Of a stretch of DNA of 64,000 nt, positions 35,036-43,381 are shown in pieces. The position numbers were made by a program, and so were the translations under genes. This DNA comes from JAIVGV01 sp036389335 (GTDB taxonomy: Bacteria > Acidobacteriota > Blastocatellia > Pyrinomonadales > Pyrinomonadaceae), in the NCBI GenBank assembly GCA_036389335.1, contig DASVQC010000003.1, positions 11,804-75,803 on the forward strand, written 5' to 3'. Below the pieces are notes generated by a model. The model searched no databases and had not been told where the DNA came from. It worked only from the letters and a program-made list of their open reading frames with translations. Every line of letters begins with the position of its first letter. Positions within the stretch are counted from its first letter, which is position 1.

Positions 35036-35791
35036 ATGCGACGCAAATCCCTCTACCTCGCCGCGGTCGCGATCCTGATCGCGTCGGCCACCGCACTCGC
35101 CATCACCTACGGCCAGCCCGACGGCAACCGCCACCCCGAAGTCGGCGCGCTCGTCGGCGAGTTCAGCACGGGGACATTCCCCTACTGCTCCGGCACGCTC
35201 GTCTCGCCCACCGTCTTCGTCACCGCCGCCCACTGCAACATCGGCACGACGACCGTCTCCGTCACCTTCGACACGAAGTTCTCTTCCAAGTCGAAGCTCT
35301 ACCGCGGCACGTTCTACTTCGACCCGCAGTTCAATCAGGCGCAGGACGATCCGCACGACCTCGCCGTCGTCGTCTTCGACAAGCCCGTCAACGGCATCAC
35401 GCCCGCGGGCCTGCCGCGCGCGGGCCAGTTGGATCAGACGCCGGCTGATCAGAAGTTCACGGCGGTCGGCTACGGCGGCCAAGAGCCGGTCAACCAGCCG
35501 GGCGGCCCCGTCATCGGCTTCCTCGACACGCGCGAGTTCGCCGTCTCGACGCTGAACGCCGTCAACCCCGCTTGGCTGCGCCTCTCGCAGAACCCCGCGA
35601 CCGGCAACGGCGGCACGTGCTACGGCGACTCGGGCGGGCCGAACTTCCTCGGCGCGGGCGCGAAGGAGACGCGCATCGTCGCCGCGACGACCATCACGGG
35701 CGACTCGCTGTGCAAATCGACGAACGTCGATTACCGGCTCGACACGGCCTCGGCCCGCGCCTTCCTCGGCGGCTTCGTCAACCTCCCCTGA
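35036..35791 (+). CDS. Secreted trypsin-like serine protease
   Basis: 251 aa from the ATG at 35036 with a CGGAGGA ribosome-binding site. A signal peptide (LYLAAVAILIASATALA) leads to the S1 domain. The triad is visible: His66 in VTAAHC, Asp108 in PHDLAVVVF, Ser199 in GDSGGPNF. Two Cys pairs (CSGTL with AAHC; TCYGDS with SLCKS) suggest disulfides and a periplasmic or extracellular location. The GALVGEF start of the mature domain replaces the classical IVGG, and there is almost no propeptide, so activation may not need N-terminal cleavage. Confidence 0.92.
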   Translation: MRRKSLYLAAVAILIASATALAITYGQPDGNRHPEVGALVGEFSTGTFPYCSGTLVSPTVFVTAAHCNIGTTTVSVTFDTKFSSKSKLYRGTFYFDPQFNQAQDDPHDLAVVVFDKPVNGITPAGLPRAGQLDQTPADQKFTAVGYGGQEPVNQPGGPVIGFLDTREFAVSTLNAVNPAWLRLSQNPATGNGGTCYGDSGGPNFLGAGAKETRIVAATTITGDSLCKSTNVDYRLDTASARAFLGGFVNLP

Positions 35792-35818
35792 ACGACTATT
35801 AAGGCCGGTTCAAAATCG

Positions 35819-35852
35819 AAAGGGGCCGCGAACGCTCGTTCGCGGCCCCTTT
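35819..35852. terminator. Bidirectional hairpin terminator
   Basis: A perfect 15-bp stem: AAAGGGGCCGCGAAC (35819-35833) with GTTCGCGGCCCCTTT (35838-35852) and a 4-base GCTC loop. It lies between the convergent protease gene and the antiporter gene. Confidence 0.9.
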
Positions 35853-35877
35853 CATCCGTCGTGTCGCGGCGCGCGCG

Positions 35878-37287
35878 TCACGCGCCCCCCGCGCCTTCGT
35901 GATCGCCGCCGCGCGCCATCGCCCACTTGAGCGCGGGCGGCGTGACGAGGGTCGTGACGACGACCATGACGACGACCGCGCCGAAGGTCGTCGCGCCGAT
36001 AACGCGGCGGGCGACGCCCTGCGCGTCCGGCAGCACGAGCGCCGCGCCGATCCCCGCGAAGATCAGCCCGACCTCGCCGCGCGGGATCATGCCGAAGCCG
36101 ACCGCCAGACGTTTCACCCCGCGCTCGGCGACGGCGAGCGAGCAGACCTGTTTACCCGCGACCGCCGCGAGCGTGAGCACCGCCGCGAAGGCGAGGAGGT
36201 CGGCCCGCGCGAAGGCGCGCAGATCGACCTTGAGTCCGACGAGCACGAAGAAGACGGGCACGAGGAACTGGCTGACGGGCTGGAGCAGCTCGTGCAGGTC
36301 GTGCTTGGTGTGGTTGGGCAGCCGCTCGAAGTGGGCCTCTTCGAGCAGGAGCCCGGCGGCGAAGGCCCCGACGATGGTCGCCAGCCCAATGGCGGCGGCG
36401 GCCCACGAGAGCGCGAAACAGATCGAGAGGGAGAGCGCCAGCAGCACGCCGCGCCCTTCGAGTTTCCCCGCCCCGCGGAAGAGTTGCGGCACGACGAGTT
36501 TGCCGGCGAGGAGCGCGCCGACGAGGAAGGCCGCCGCCTTCAGGGCGATGACGGCGACGCTGCCGACTGAAAGCCTCGCCCCCGCGCCCTGCGCTTCGAC
36601 CGCGCCCTTGACGACCGCGAGCGTGACGAGGCCGAGCACGTCGTCGATGATCGCCGCGCCGAGGATGACGCGCGCCGTGCGCGTCTGGAGCCTGCCGAGG
36701 TCGCGCAGCACGCGCGCGGTGATGCCGACGCTCGTCGCCGTGAGCGTCGCGCCGATGAAGACGTGGACGAGCCGCGCCTCGCCGGGCAGCATCAGCGCCG
36801 CCACGCCCCAGCCCAGAAAGAAAGGCGCGACGACCCCCGCGGCGGCGACGAGCAGCGACGAGCGCCACACCTTCAACAGGTCGCCGAGGTTCGATTCCAG
36901 CCCGACCTCGAAGAGCAGGATGATGACGCCGATCTCCGCGAGCGCGCCCACCACCGCGTCGGTCTTCAACGCCTCGAACGTGCCGAGCCCGGCGAGCGCG
37001 AGCGCGCCGAGCAGCATCCCTCCGAGCAACTCGCCTAAGACCGCGGGCTGGCCGCGCCGCTCGAACACCTCGCCGCCGAGCTTCGCCACGACGAGCATCG
37101 CCGCGACGCCGACGAGCACCAGCGGATCAAGGCCGTGCGGCGCAGCCGCCGTGGCCCCGCCCGCGCCCGCCTCGGCGTGCGCGACGCGCGCGGCGCACGC
37201 GAGCGCGGCGGCGGCAAGCACGGTCGCGCGCGCGGCGGCGGCGAGCCCGCTCCGCCCTGACGATCCGATCCGTGTCCGCCGTCGCAT
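35878..37287 (-). CDS. CPA2 cation:proton antiporter (KefB/NapA-like)
   Basis: 469 aa from the ATG at 37287. About 12 hydrophobic segments. Family landmarks are LGELLGGMLLGALALAGLG, LLFEVGLESN, the paired acidic motif ILGAAIIDDVLGLVTLA (ion-binding Asp-Asp), and GMIPRGEVGLIFAGIG. The C-terminus lacks the RCK/TrkA-N domain of full-length KefB. An unusual N-terminal extension (residues 1-50) contains a hydrophobic, signal-peptide-like stretch ending AHA before the first core helix. It probably exchanges Na+ or K+ for protons across the inner membrane. Confidence 0.92.
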   Translation of the reverse strand: MRRRTRIGSSGRSGLAAAARATVLAAAALACAARVAHAEAGAGGATAAAPHGLDPLVLVGVAAMLVVAKLGGEVFERRGQPAVLGELLGGMLLGALALAGLGTFEALKTDAVVGALAEIGVIILLFEVGLESNLGDLLKVWRSSLLVAAAGVVAPFFLGWGVAALMLPGEARLVHVFIGATLTATSVGITARVLRDLGRLQTRTARVILGAAIIDDVLGLVTLAVVKGAVEAQGAGARLSVGSVAVIALKAAAFLVGALLAGKLVVPQLFRGAGKLEGRGVLLALSLSICFALSWAAAAIGLATIVGAFAAGLLLEEAHFERLPNHTKHDLHELLQPVSQFLVPVFFVLVGLKVDLRAFARADLLAFAAVLTLAAVAGKQVCSLAVAERGVKRLAVGFGMIPRGEVGLIFAGIGAALVLPDAQGVARRVIGATTFGAVVVMVVVTTLVTPPALKWAMARGGDHEGAGGA

Positions 37288-37307
37288 CACGCCTCGGTAA
37301 AAGTTTA

Positions 37308-37342
37308 AGGGCTGAGCCGCCCATAAACGACGGCTCAGCCCT
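37308..37342 (-). terminator. Hairpin terminator downstream of APC permease
   Basis: A perfect 12-bp stem (AGGGCTGAGCCG, 37308-37319, with 37331-37342) and an 11-base loop. On the minus strand it is followed by TTAAACTTTT, so it should end the transcript of the permease gene that stops at 37368. Confidence 0.85.
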
Positions 37343-37367
37343 CTTCGTGTGTGCCCCGTCCTCGGTC

Positions 37368-39041
37368 TTAACGGTCGCGCTTGATGCGCGTGTCGAGGGG
37401 CTCGGCGGGCGAGGACGGCGGGGCGTCCGGGTCGCCGACCGCGCCGCCCGCCACGCCGTGCGCCGCCGCCTCGTGCAGCGTGTGGCCGCCGCCGCCGGCA
37501 CCGCCACCGCCGCCCGACATGACGCTGTGCCTGCGCCCGTAGAGGAAGTAGATGAAGAACCCGACCAGCAGCCAGATGATCAGCCGGTACCAGTTCTCCA
37601 CCGGCAGCGAGAACATCAGGAGCAGGCAGGTCAGGATGCCGAGGATGGGGACGAGGGGGACGAACGGCGCGCGGAACGGTCGCTTCGCGTCCGGGTTCGT
37701 CCGGCGCATGACGAGCACCGCGCCGCAGACGATGACGAAGGCGAAGAGCGTGCCGATGCTCGTCATCTCGGCGAGGATGCTTAAGGGGATGAAGCCCGCC
37801 ATCGCCGCGACGAACAAGCCCGTCAGGATCGTCGATTTCCAGGGCGTGCGGAACTTCGGGTGGATGTCGCCGAAGAACTTCGGCGGGACGAGCCCGTCGC
37901 GCGCCAGCGCGAGCATGACGCGCGGCTGGCTGAGCATCATGACGAGCAGCACCGAAGTGATGCCCGTCATCGCGCCCGCCGCGACGAGGTACTGCATCCA
38001 GGTGAGCCCGGCCCTCTTGAAGGCGTCGACGACGGGGGCGTCGATGTTGATCTCCTTGTAGGGCACCATCGCCGTCAGCACCGCCGAGACGGCGATGTAG
38101 AGGACGGTGCAGATGATGAGCGAGGCGATGATGCCGACGGGCACGTCCTTCGCCGGGTTCTTCGCCTCCTCCGAGTGGACGGAGACGGAGTCGAACCCGA
38201 TGTAGGCGAAGAAGATGATCGCCGCGCCGGCGAACATCCCGAGCGGCTCGCCGGTCGTCGCCGTCTGCCCGAAGAGCGTGTGGCCGAAGAAGCTCACGCC
38301 CGTGTAGCCGTAGGGCGCGAACGGGTGCCAGTTGCTCGTGCCGTAGACGGTGAAGGCTAAGTAGCCGCCGATGCCGATGACCATCAGCACGATGACCAGC
38401 TTGATGGCGACCATGAAGGCGTTGAAGCTGGCGCTCTCCTTGATGCCCTTGACGAGGACGATGGTGAGTAGGAACGTGATCAGCACGGCGGGCAGATCGA
38501 AGTACGACCCCGTCGGCACGAAGCCCGTGTGCGGGCAGTCGGGGCCGACGTTCATGCAGTAGTTGTACGGGGCGGAGCGGAAGATCTCCGGTATCTTGGC
38601 GGGGATCGCCGACCACCCCTCGTGGAAGATGGGGATGAACTCCTGAAAGTGCGCCGACCACCCGTGCGCGACCGTGGCGGAGCCGACGGCGTATTCGAGG
38701 ATCAAGTCCCACCCGATGATCCACGCGAACAGCTCGCCCAGGGTCGCGTAGGCGTAGGTGTAGGCGGAGCCCGCGACCGGCACCATCGAGGCGAACTCGG
38801 CGTAGCAGAGCGCGGCGAAGACGCAGGCCAGCCCCGCCAGCACGAACGAGAGCATGAGGGCGGGGCCCGTGCGCTCGTGCGCGGCGACGCCCGTCAGGAT
38901 GAAGATGCCCGTGCCGATGATCGCGCCGACGCCGAGCGCCGTCAGTTGGACGGGGCCGAGCACGCGGTGCAGCCGATTCTCGCCCTCCATCTCCCCGAGG
39001 AGCATGGCGAGCGGTTTAGTTCTGAACAGTGGACTAGCCAT
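37368..39041 (-). CDS. APC-superfamily amino acid permease (cationic amino acid transporter type)
   Basis: 557 aa from the ATG at 39041, with GGAGG eight bases upstream; a TTG codon just before it is less likely. About 12-14 hydrophobic segments. The substrate-binding helix 1 motif GVGAIIGTGIFILTGVAA is present, along with AALCYAEFASMVPVAGSAYT and FFAYIGFDSVSVHSEEAKNP, typical of the CAT/YfnA group. The C-terminal tail is Gly/His/Ala-rich and cytoplasmic. It imports or exchanges amino acids; the substrate is uncertain. Confidence 0.93.
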   Translation of the reverse strand: MASPLFRTKPLAMLLGEMEGENRLHRVLGPVQLTALGVGAIIGTGIFILTGVAAHERTGPALMLSFVLAGLACVFAALCYAEFASMVPVAGSAYTYAYATLGELFAWIIGWDLILEYAVGSATVAHGWSAHFQEFIPIFHEGWSAIPAKIPEIFRSAPYNYCMNVGPDCPHTGFVPTGSYFDLPAVLITFLLTIVLVKGIKESASFNAFMVAIKLVIVLMVIGIGGYLAFTVYGTSNWHPFAPYGYTGVSFFGHTLFGQTATTGEPLGMFAGAAIIFFAYIGFDSVSVHSEEAKNPAKDVPVGIIASLIICTVLYIAVSAVLTAMVPYKEINIDAPVVDAFKRAGLTWMQYLVAAGAMTGITSVLLVMMLSQPRVMLALARDGLVPPKFFGDIHPKFRTPWKSTILTGLFVAAMAGFIPLSILAEMTSIGTLFAFVIVCGAVLVMRRTNPDAKRPFRAPFVPLVPILGILTCLLLMFSLPVENWYRLIIWLLVGFFIYFLYGRRHSVMSGGGGGAGGGGHTLHEAAAHGVAGGAVGDPDAPPSSPAEPLDTRIKRDR

Positions 39042-39178
39042 CAATGAACCTCCGCGAGTGACGGGGGGACGCAGGCAGTCTCCCCACTCGTTTGAAGTTT
39101 GCGAACGCTAAAACTGATTTGTTGCCGCCATTATTGCCGCCGGACGAGGGTTCTGGCAACGCCGACGGGCGCGCCTAC

Positions 39179-40726
39179 TCAAGCCGCGTCCTCGCGCGCC
39201 ATCGCGTCCACGGACGAGCCCTCCATCGGCACGCCGACCCGCCGCCAGATGAAATAGACGGGGATGCCCGTCAGGACGATGATCAGGCCGGGCCACGTCG
39301 TCGCCGTCTGGTAGACGAAGAGCACGACGAGGATGACGCTCGCCCCGGCGACGTAGAGCGCGGGCACTACCGGGTAGCCGAAGGCTTTGTAGGGCCGCTC
39401 GACCTCCGGGCGTTTCTTCCTCAGCAGGAAGATGCCGATGATCGTCAGGATGTAGAAGATGAGCGCGGCGCTGATCACGTAGTCGAGCAGGTTGCCGTAG
39501 AGGTTGCCGTAGGTGACCGCGCCCGAGGCGTCCGTCGTCACGGTGCGCGGCAGCACGAGCGCCGCCGCCCAGATGCCCTGTATGACGAGGCCCCACGCGG
39601 GCACGCGGTTGCGGTTCAGCTCGCCCGCCGAGCGGAAGAAGAGGCCGTCGCGCGCCATCGCGTAGTAGGCGCGCGCGCCCGCGAGGATGAGCCCGTTGTT
39701 GCAGCCGAAGGTCGAGACCATGATCGCCACGGCCATCACGGTCGCGCCGAGGCCGGGGAAGATGACGTTGGCCGTCTCCGAGGCCACGCGGTCGCTCGGC
39801 GCGTTCTGGATGGCGTCGAACGGCAAGGCGACGAGGTAGGCGACGTTGGCGAGCAGGTAGAGCCCGATGACGAGGACGGTGCCGAAGGCGAGCGAGAGCG
39901 GGATGTTACGCCGCGGGTTCTTCACCTCCCCGGCGGTGAACGTGATGTTGTTCCACGCGTCGGCGGAGAAGAGCGAGTTGGTCTGCGCGACGCAGATGCC
40001 GACGAAGAGCCCGAAGGCGGCGGCGGCGGTCAACCCCTTGCCCACGTCCTGCAGGTTGCCGCGCACGCCCCAGAAGTCGGAGAAGTTCGCCGCGCCCGCG
40101 CCGGATTTTAGGCCGACGACGATGCCGAGCACGATGAGCGCGACGAGCGCGCCCGTCTTCGCCACGGTGAAGACGTTTTGCACGAGCTTGCCGAGCTTCA
40201 GGCCACGCGTGTTCATGAACGTCAGGAGCGCGATCAGCAGCAGCCCGACGAGCTGCGCCGTCGAGAGCGAGAGCGCGTAGCCGCCGAAACGTACCGGCTC
40301 GACGATGTAGCTTTTCTCCGACACCCACGGCACGAGCACGCCCGTGTAGCGCGCGAACCCGACGGCGACCGCCGCGATGGTGCCGGTCTGGATGACGAGG
40401 AAGAGCGTCCACCCGTAGAGGAAGCCCCACATCGGCGAGAACGCCTCGCGCAGGTAGACGTACTGCCCGCCGGCCCGCGGCATCATCGCGGCCAGCTCTC
40501 CGTAAGAGAGCGCCGCCATGAGCGTCAGCAGCCCCGTGACGATCCAGACGACGAGGAGCCAGCCGGGCGAGCCGACCTGACGGGCGATGATCGACGAGAC
40601 GATGAAGATGCCCGATCCGATCATCGACCCGGCGACGATCATCGTCGAGTCGAGCAGCCCGAGGCCGCGCACGAAGCCCTCGCGCCGGTCTTCCGCCTCG
40701 GCACCCGCGCCGGTTGCGTCCGCCAT
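39179..40726 (-). CDS. APC-superfamily amino acid permease
   Basis: 515 aa from the ATG at 40726, with a GGAGGAG ribosome-binding site. About 12 hydrophobic segments. The helix 1 motif is MIVAGSMIGSGIFIVSS, followed by LMAALSYGELAAMMPRAGGQ and a helix 6 region (FSADAWNNITFTAGEVKNP). This pattern resembles the LAT-like and SteT-like exchangers. It lies in tandem, same strand, upstream of the other APC permease, 137 bases away, and may be co-transcribed with it. The promoter is at 40861-40888. Confidence 0.93.
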   Translation of the reverse strand: MADATGAGAEAEDRREGFVRGLGLLDSTMIVAGSMIGSGIFIVSSIIARQVGSPGWLLVVWIVTGLLTLMAALSYGELAAMMPRAGGQYVYLREAFSPMWGFLYGWTLFLVIQTGTIAAVAVGFARYTGVLVPWVSEKSYIVEPVRFGGYALSLSTAQLVGLLLIALLTFMNTRGLKLGKLVQNVFTVAKTGALVALIVLGIVVGLKSGAGAANFSDFWGVRGNLQDVGKGLTAAAAFGLFVGICVAQTNSLFSADAWNNITFTAGEVKNPRRNIPLSLAFGTVLVIGLYLLANVAYLVALPFDAIQNAPSDRVASETANVIFPGLGATVMAVAIMVSTFGCNNGLILAGARAYYAMARDGLFFRSAGELNRNRVPAWGLVIQGIWAAALVLPRTVTTDASGAVTYGNLYGNLLDYVISAALIFYILTIIGIFLLRKKRPEVERPYKAFGYPVVPALYVAGASVILVVLFVYQTATTWPGLIIVLTGIPVYFIWRRVGVPMEGSSVDAMAREDAA

Positions 40727-41065
40727 GTTTCTCCTCCGACCCCGCGCGCCGCCGAGCGCCGCATCCTTAGCGGCGGATCGCGCCCCCGGCCTGTGGGTCT
40801 GCGTTCCTTATGTTGTGCAAAACTTTCCCGTGTGGGCTTGTAAAGACAGGGAGCGCGCGCATTATACCGTTTTAACGAATCGTGTCGAGAACTAAAATCG
40901 GCGCGCGCCGACGCGCGCGCGCCTCCGCGCCCGCCGCCCGGACACTGAAGATCAACCTGACTTTTCCGCGTGATATATTACGCCCGGCAGTATCATCAGT
41001 GGTCAGATAGTTCCCGCCTATCAAGCTTTCTTGTATCGGACGCTTCTCACGGTTAAACTTCTCCC
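40727..41065. other. Intergenic region between permease and BrnT
   Basis: The 339-base divergent gap holds the minus-strand promoter listed separately. No convincing promoter or Shine-Dalgarno site was found before brnT; GC content falls towards the toxin-antitoxin module. Confidence 0.6.
40861..40888 (-). promoter_or_regulatory. Putative sigma-70 promoter for the APC permease
   Basis: On the minus strand TCGACA (40883-40888) is followed by 16 bases and a perfect TATAAT (40861-40866). The leader before the ATG at 40726 would be about 125 bases. Confidence 0.7.
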
Positions 41066-41359
41066 GTGAAATTTGAGTGGGATGAAGCGAAGAACAAGGA
41101 GAATATTCGCAAGCACGAGCTGGATTTCGCCGACGCTTGGGAAATCTTCGCCGCTCCCATGCTCGCGGCTCTCGATGCGAGAGAAGATTACGGGGAGGAT
41201 CGCTGGATAGGCATCGGGTTTCTCAGGAATTTTATAGCCGTTGTTACCTATGCCGAAAGAGAAGAGGTGATTCGCGTCATCTCTCTACGAAAGGCACTGA
41301 AACATGAACGCACAAGATTTGAACAAGCCCTCAGAAACGAATTGGGCGAAGGTCAGTGA
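41066..41359 (+). CDS. brnT: BrnT family ribonuclease toxin
   Basis: 97 aa from a GTG at 41066. FEWDEAKNKENIRKHELDFA is the BrnT N-terminal signature, and VITYAEREEVIRVISLRKAL carries the RelE-like core strand with the RVISxRKA motif. BrnT is a RelE-fold mRNA-cleaving toxin neutralised by BrnA. The reading frame overlaps brnA by 56 bases. The pair has visibly lower GC than flanking genes, suggesting horizontal acquisition. Confidence 0.93.
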   Translation: MKFEWDEAKNKENIRKHELDFADAWEIFAAPMLAALDAREDYGEDRWIGIGFLRNFIAVVTYAEREEVIRVISLRKALKHERTRFEQALRNELGEGQ

Positions 41360-41579
41360 AATGGCAGACGAAGAGATCGACACGACGGACATCCCGCCGC
41401 TGGACGAGACTTTCTTTGCGAACGCCCGCTTGCGGGTGCCGGGGAAGAAGGTCTCCGTCACCTTGGACGTTGACGCGGACGTGATGGAATGGTTTAAAGC
41501 GCAGGGGGAAGATTTCCGCAGTCGCATCAATGCCGCGTTGAAGATTTACGCGGAGGCACATCAAGAGCGGCATCGCTGA
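41304..41579 (+). CDS. brnA: BrnA family antitoxin
   Basis: 91 aa from the ATG at 41304. The start NAQDLNKPSETNWAKV and the C-terminal block DVMEWFKAQGEDFRSRIN followed by AALKIYAEAH are characteristic of BrnA; the latter is its ribbon-helix-helix DNA-binding part. It should bind BrnT and repress the operon. An internal ATG at 41361 is possible, but the longer start matches the family. Confidence 0.93.
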   Translation: MNAQDLNKPSETNWAKVSEMADEEIDTTDIPPLDETFFANARLRVPGKKVSVTLDVDADVMEWFKAQGEDFRSRINAALKIYAEAHQERHR

Positions 41580-41725
41580 TCCAGCCGCGCCGTCTCACAC
41601 CCCGTCCCGCCCGCCGCCTCGACGGCCCGTCTCCCACCATTTGATTGATTCTTCCCGCGTTGAAATGCTATATGCTCGGCGCGCGTCGGTTCGAGCGTTA
41701 GGCACGATCACGAAAGGAGAAGGAT

Positions 41726-42184
41726 GTGAAACTGACTCACGTTGTCATCTGTCTCTGGGTGCTGATCTTCCCCGCGACGGCGTCCGTGCGAGAGGGCGGC
41801 GCGCCGACCGCGTCCCTCGCTCTGCCGAATCCCGTGCTCGTCTTCATGGGCGCGGAAGAGTATGAAGCGGGCGGCAAGAAGTTGACGCGGTACAGGTACG
41901 TCGTGGACAACCGGGACGTGTATCCGAACGAGCTGTTCGCCGCCGCGCCCGATCTGCCGCCCTGCGGGCAGAACACGAAAGCCGCGCGCACGTGGGTGGA
42001 CATCTACGATCAGGGCGGCAAACGGCTCTACGGTTTTTGCGCCCTCACGAGCCGCGACGGGCTCGCCCAAATCTGGTTCGCGCTCGACAGGGACGTCATC
42101 CCGCCGAGCTGGGTCTACATCGAGATGAACGACCGCAAGACGAGCACCAAGTACAAGTCGAATCTGGCCGAAACTACGATGTAG
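41726..42184 (+). CDS. Secreted hypothetical protein
   Basis: 152 aa from a GTG at 41726, preceded by AAAGGAGAAGG; the ATG at 41724 is out of frame and followed directly by TGA. A signal peptide (VVICLWVLIFPATAS) leads to a mature domain with RYRYVVDNRDVYPNELFAAA, two cysteines (CGQN and FCAL) and YIEMNDRKT near the end. No family was recognised. The RYxxxVxN pattern resembles small secreted beta-sandwich proteins. It is an isolated gene between the toxin-antitoxin pair and the aldo/keto reductase. Confidence 0.75.
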   Translation: MKLTHVVICLWVLIFPATASVREGGAPTASLALPNPVLVFMGAEEYEAGGKKLTRYRYVVDNRDVYPNELFAAAPDLPPCGQNTKAARTWVDIYDQGGKRLYGFCALTSRDGLAQIWFALDRDVIPPSWVYIEMNDRKTSTKYKSNLAETTM

Positions 42185-42213
42185 GCTCGCCAACACGCAT
42201 CGACGACGCGGCC

Positions 42214-42274
42214 CCGCGCGCCCGCCTCGCGCCGCGCATGACGGGGGCGCGAGGCGCGAGGCGCGGGCGCGCGG
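42214..42274. terminator. GC-rich hairpin after the secreted protein gene
   Basis: The arm CCGCGCGCCCGCCTCGCGCC (from about 42214) is complementary to the reverse of 42245-42274 (GGCGCGAGGC...GGGCGCGCGG, with a few extra bases). No U-tract follows, so a terminator role is only likely. Confidence 0.5.
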
Positions 42275-42416
42275 CTCACCCGTCATCAACCACGCGCGCG
42301 CGGCCCGTGCGCCGGCCTTCCGGATCGCGCGCCCCCGCCCCGCCCGTTTCCGGTTGCCACGCGCGACCGGAGAACTTAATCTACGACCACACCATAACTC
42401 CGCGGGGGACGAACGG

Positions 42417-43358
42417 ATGGGCAGTCGTAAAGGTTCGGGTGAGATTCCGCGCCGACCGCTGGGGCGCACCGGCGTCGAAGTCTCCGCGCTCGCGCTCGGC
42501 GGCTACCACCTCGGCCTCGTCAAGACGAAGCGCGAGGCGATCAAGATCGTGAACGAGGCCATCGACGCGGGCGTCACGTTCATGGACAACGCCTGGGAGT
42601 ATCACGAGGGCAAGAGCGAGGAGATCATGGGCGAGGCCCTCGCGGGCCGCCGCGGGGAGGTCTTCCTGATGTCGAAGGTCTGCACGCACGGGCGCGACCG
42701 CAAGGTGGCGATGCGGCAGCTCGAACAGTCTCTGCGCCGCCTGAAGACCGATCACCTCGACCTGTGGCAGATTCACGAGGTCGTCCACGACAACGATCCC
42801 GATCTCCACTTCGCGCGCGGCGGGGTCGTCGAAGCCTTAGAGCAGGCGAAGCGCGAGGGCAAGGTGCGCTTCGTCGGCTTCACGGGCCACAAAGACCCCT
42901 CGATCCACCTCAAGATGCTCGCGCACGACTACCCGTTCGACACCTGCCAGCTCCCCCTGAACTGCCTCGACGCCACCTTCCGCAGCTTCGAGCAGCGCGT
43001 GCTCCCCGAACTCGTCAAGCGCGGCATCGCGCCCCTCGGCATGAAGAGCCTGTGCGGCACGGGCGACCCGGCGCGCAAGCGCGTCGTCGCCGCGACCGAC
43101 GCCCTGCGCTACGCGATGAGCCTGCCCGTCGCCGCGACCGTGAGCGGCATCGACTCGCTGCGCGTGCTCAAGCAGAACCTCGGCGTCGCGCGCGGTTTCG
43201 AGCCGATGGCCGAAGGCGGGATGCGGCTTCTGCGCCAGCGCGTCGCCGGGGCGGCGGCGGACGGCCACCTCGAACTCTACAAGACCTCGAAACACTTCGA
43301 CGGGCCGCCCGGGCGCAAGCAGCACAAGTTCCCCCCGCCCGAAGAGCTGGCGGCCTGA
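42417..43358 (+). CDS. Aldo/keto reductase
   Basis: 313 aa from the ATG at 42417 (GGGGGAC upstream). A TIM-barrel AKR: RRPLGRTGVEVSALALGGYH at the start, catalytic Asp and Tyr in FMDNAWEYHEGKSEEIMGEA, Lys in FLMSKV, and His in WQIHEV. The C-terminal part (PVAATVSGIDSLRVLKQNLG) is typical of the YghZ/Mlp-like AKR group. It reduces carbonyl compounds with NADPH; the natural substrate is unknown. The decarboxylase gene follows 23 bases later, so the two may be co-transcribed. Confidence 0.92.
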   Translation: MGSRKGSGEIPRRPLGRTGVEVSALALGGYHLGLVKTKREAIKIVNEAIDAGVTFMDNAWEYHEGKSEEIMGEALAGRRGEVFLMSKVCTHGRDRKVAMRQLEQSLRRLKTDHLDLWQIHEVVHDNDPDLHFARGGVVEALEQAKREGKVRFVGFTGHKDPSIHLKMLAHDYPFDTCQLPLNCLDATFRSFEQRVLPELVKRGIAPLGMKSLCGTGDPARKRVVAATDALRYAMSLPVAATVSGIDSLRVLKQNLGVARGFEPMAEGGMRLLRQRVAGAAADGHLELYKTSKHFDGPPGRKQHKFPPPEELAA

Positions 43359-43381
43359 AGCGCGCGACCCCGAAGACCGAG

